DNA of 64,000 bases from assembly GCA_009617715.1 (NCBI GenBank), contig VTFK01000026.1:496001-560000 (forward strand), given 5' to 3'. Position 1 is the first letter of the stretch, and each line of letters opens with the position of its first letter. The notes beneath the pieces were generated by a model. That model made no database searches and had not been told where the DNA came from. It was given only the letters and a program-made list of their open reading frames with translations. Made by a program: the position numbers and the translations under genes. The stretch comes from Plectrocnemia conspersa. Lineage: Eukaryota; Arthropoda; Insecta; Trichoptera; Polycentropodidae. Below, piece by piece: positions 61,554 to 64,000 of this stretch.

Positions 61554-62671
61554 ATGTGGAAACAAATATCGAATTCGGAGAATTGCAATTTTTTCTTGAA
61601 GTACATAATCACGAATGAAATATATTATTTTTATTTAACAAATTTCATTAAAATTTGGGAAACCCAACTGAATAAAGAGAGTCTAATATCAAATCTCAAG
61701 GTCAGTATATATGGAATTTAACAATTTCGATTTATATCCTTAACGACACAATTTATTACTGTAGAAAAATAATCCACTATTAGAGGCGAGCGGTTCTTCG
61801 TTAGTTGATTGCAGTATCGATTTACTATTTAAAACATTGTCTAGTCAAGCAAACAAATCAATTATTAAATATGAACAAGATCAGAAAATTGATTTATGTT
61901 TTCACATCAGTGACGACAGTTTCAATTTAAAATTTCCATTTCAATTTTCAATTTCGAATCCAGAAACTGTGAGTAATCACTGATATGAAAAGTTTGTTTG
62001 TTTAGTATGAACGTTTGTTATGTTTTCAGTTTTGTGAGCATGTAACGCTGCCTTCGATGGTGCGAATCAAAGAATTGTACGATAGCGAGGAACAGCTAAT
62101 GAATTTATTATCAAAAAAGGATGAAGAAATATCGGAATATAAAAACGAAGGAGCTATTTGGCCAGATCACTTAAGTGAGTACCTGTATTGATTCTAAACA
62201 TTGATTTGAAAAAGTCGTTACCTAATAATAATTTTGTATTTATGTATTCCAAATATATATGTATGTATTTATAGAACAAACAAATCAATTCGATATGAAT
62301 AAACATAAGAAATCTTACAAGCCTTCCATGGAATTTTTAGATGATAAAAGCGTTTTATGTGTTTCAAACAATTTGTGTGAATCATTTGGAATCACTGCTA
62401 AAAATATTGTTGTGTGAGTATATTATAAAATAATGTATATATTATTTTCTTATATAGTAAATAAATTAATATATTTTTCAGAGAATCTGTAATTAAAAAA
62501 GCAAAAATAACTCCAAAGAAAGATAATACAGAAAATACTTCTTTGATTAAAAAAGAGGTAAAAGAGGAGAATATAATAAGTATAATTTCAGCAAATGCTG
62601 TTGCAGAAAAAGAAAGCCTGTCAAATATGTCCAAGTTTAAAAGAAACAATAAGAGACGATTAAATTTGTAA
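61554..62671 (+). CDS. Nhej1: XLF / NHEJ1 homologue (non-homologous end-joining factor)
   Basis: Five exons, 61,554-61,700; 61,765-61,968; 62,030-62,174; 62,275-62,413; 62,482-62,671, join in phase to 274 residues (human XLF 299). XLF bridges broken DNA ends with XRCC4 and ligase IV. The head-domain start MWKQISNSENCNFFLKYIIT parallels the human WLQLAENSLLAKVFIT segment. The junction FQFSISNPETFCEHVTLPSM and the coiled-coil stretch LLSKKDEEISEYKNEGA parallel human [20 protein letters not shown] and LLHMKDLEIQDYQESGA. The lysine-rich tail ends SKFKRNNKRRLNL, resembling the Ku-binding C-terminus of XLF (KVKRKKPRGLFS). Identity is low overall, but order, length and the two ends agree. Possible AATAAA signals lie at 62,993 and 63,035. 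PAXX or XRCC4 are less likely because of the tail. Confidence 0.85.
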
Positions 62672-64000
62672 ATTCAGTTTAATTATTGCATCACAACTGC
62701 CAAATTAAACTATCGCTTATGTTATGGATTTTTTTAAATTATAAAAATAATATATAAACAAGTATTTTTTTAATGAATCAAAAATGTGCTGTATGTATTA
62801 CGCCTAATTTATTTTTAATTATTTTTTAATAACCTTCAATCAAAAATTATTTATTTATTTTTACCTCATATTTCACATGTATAAATGTTATTTTCAATTT
62901 TAAAATGAGATAGGTATTTCCAATTTAATTTTCTAAGAAACCTTAATTCCATGTATTAAGTTACTCTTTTTCCTTATATGCAAGATGAGGAAAATAAATA
63001 AATGTTGTGTATGAATGTTCTTATGTCTCAATGAAATAAAACATTTTTAAAAAGAAAACTTTATTTATTTTATACAAAGCGCTACTTACAATCTATGTAT
63101 GTACTTATCATATATATTGATTAAGTATAAACAAATACAATTCGTTGTTTTAAGTATATTATTATATTGATATTACAAGTATAACCTTCCAAATATATGT
63201 CTGTTATCACATTTTTATTGTTTTGTATGATTTTACAGCTAACATGTGTTATTTCTGCAACAGCATATACATATGTTGATCTACAAGTATTTGACTTAAT
63301 GCCAAAAAATAAAACTTGCGTTCCGTACAATGTTCAGTGTTAGATAAGGTTAAAAAACTAATCTTTTGACAAATTTAAGCATCTTATGTTAAAAATATTG
63401 TCAAATAACAAAAGAACAATAATAGTTTCTTTTGGTGTAAGCTTTTATATTTCACTTGCAGGAGCGCAAACAATTTTTGCAATTCATAAAAAAATGCATT
63501 ATTGTTTGTTTGATGAGAAATCTTGTTAGAAAATTAAAAAATTCCCATTTTCAAATAATAGTTTCATGCAGAACTTACAATATGTTAGAGAATATTGATT
63601 AATAACTTATTTAAAGACTTTTGTTATGTTATACGTATTTTTTCTAATTAAGTGAAGTATTGGATGTAATGTGTATATCTATATATTAACACAATAATAT
63701 GAGTATGTAAAGTTTGATCTATAATTTTCAATTCTTTTTTAATGGTTAAATGATAATTCTAACAACATTTTCATTATTGTAGTTTGTTTTATTAATAAAT
63801 GGTCCATTTGTTTGAGAAATTGAAATATTTCATAGATCGTCGAATAGTTCGACAAACTCTTAAAATTTGATTCCATCCGCGTCTAGCTATAGAGATTTAT
63901 TATATTATATATATTTTTTTAAAAAATTTTGAATAAAATAATAAATAAACTTAATTTTTACATTTAGTTTATTTTCTATTCTGAAATACCAAACTATTTA
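62672..64000. other. AT-rich 3' flank of the XLF gene
   Basis: No gene is supported. Polyadenylation signals for XLF occur at 62,993-62,998 and 63,035-63,040. TTTATT words near 63,060 could serve a converging gene whose body is outside the window, but there is no coding evidence for one. Confidence 0.45.

Noticed and set aside
1..64000. CRISPR arrays, bacterial operons, ribosome-binding sites or rRNA
   Set aside because: Introns, transposon types and gene content are those of an animal nucleus; no regularly spaced direct repeats or rRNA cores were seen.

Overview
This is AT-rich animal nuclear DNA, almost certainly from an insect. The five recognisable loci carry short introns with GT-AG boundaries. 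Their proteins (cytosolic glycerol-3-phosphate dehydrogenase, V-ATPase subunit a of the Vha100-1 type, mitochondrial Met-tRNA formyltransferase) read closest to insect versions as I know those families. Decayed mariner, jockey-type LINE, hAT and MITE-like elements fill the spaces between genes. A holometabolous insect, perhaps near Lepidoptera, is a guess; nothing in the window fixes the order.

Layout. Positions 1-26,500 hold no gene I can support. This stretch has transposon remains (a TA-flanked inverted-repeat element with a second small element nested in it, LINE and mariner corpses, SINE-like and dispersed repeats, a long TA microsatellite) and scattered GC-richer islands that could be regulatory DNA or distant exons. 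At 26,979-29,049 on the minus strand lie three tightly packed genes: an AROS/RPS19BP1 homologue, DPM2 and nicotinamide riboside kinase. Nine bases separate the first pair and 42 the second, an operon-like arrangement. Divergent from them at 29,952-31,297 is MTFMT. Gpdh (36,242-41,816, minus) converges on MTFMT. Vha100-1 (48,557-59,728, minus, 17 constitutive-type exons plus an alternative exon and a possible cassette exon) lies behind Gpdh. An XLF/NHEJ1 homologue (61,554-62,671, plus) diverges from Vha100-1.

The genes do not form one pathway. They are housekeeping functions: ribosome-related regulation, dolichol-phosphate mannose synthesis, NAD salvage, mitochondrial translation initiation, glycerophosphate metabolism, proton pumping and double-strand-break repair. 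The points most worth checking are the compact AROS-DPM2-NMRK unit, where the AROS stop codon also forms a possible splice acceptor; the pair of phase-matched alternative exons and the 42-nt candidate cassette exon in Vha100-1; and several repeat families with internal structure. All exon boundaries were read by eye from reading frame, splice dinucleotides and family similarity, with no transcript evidence.
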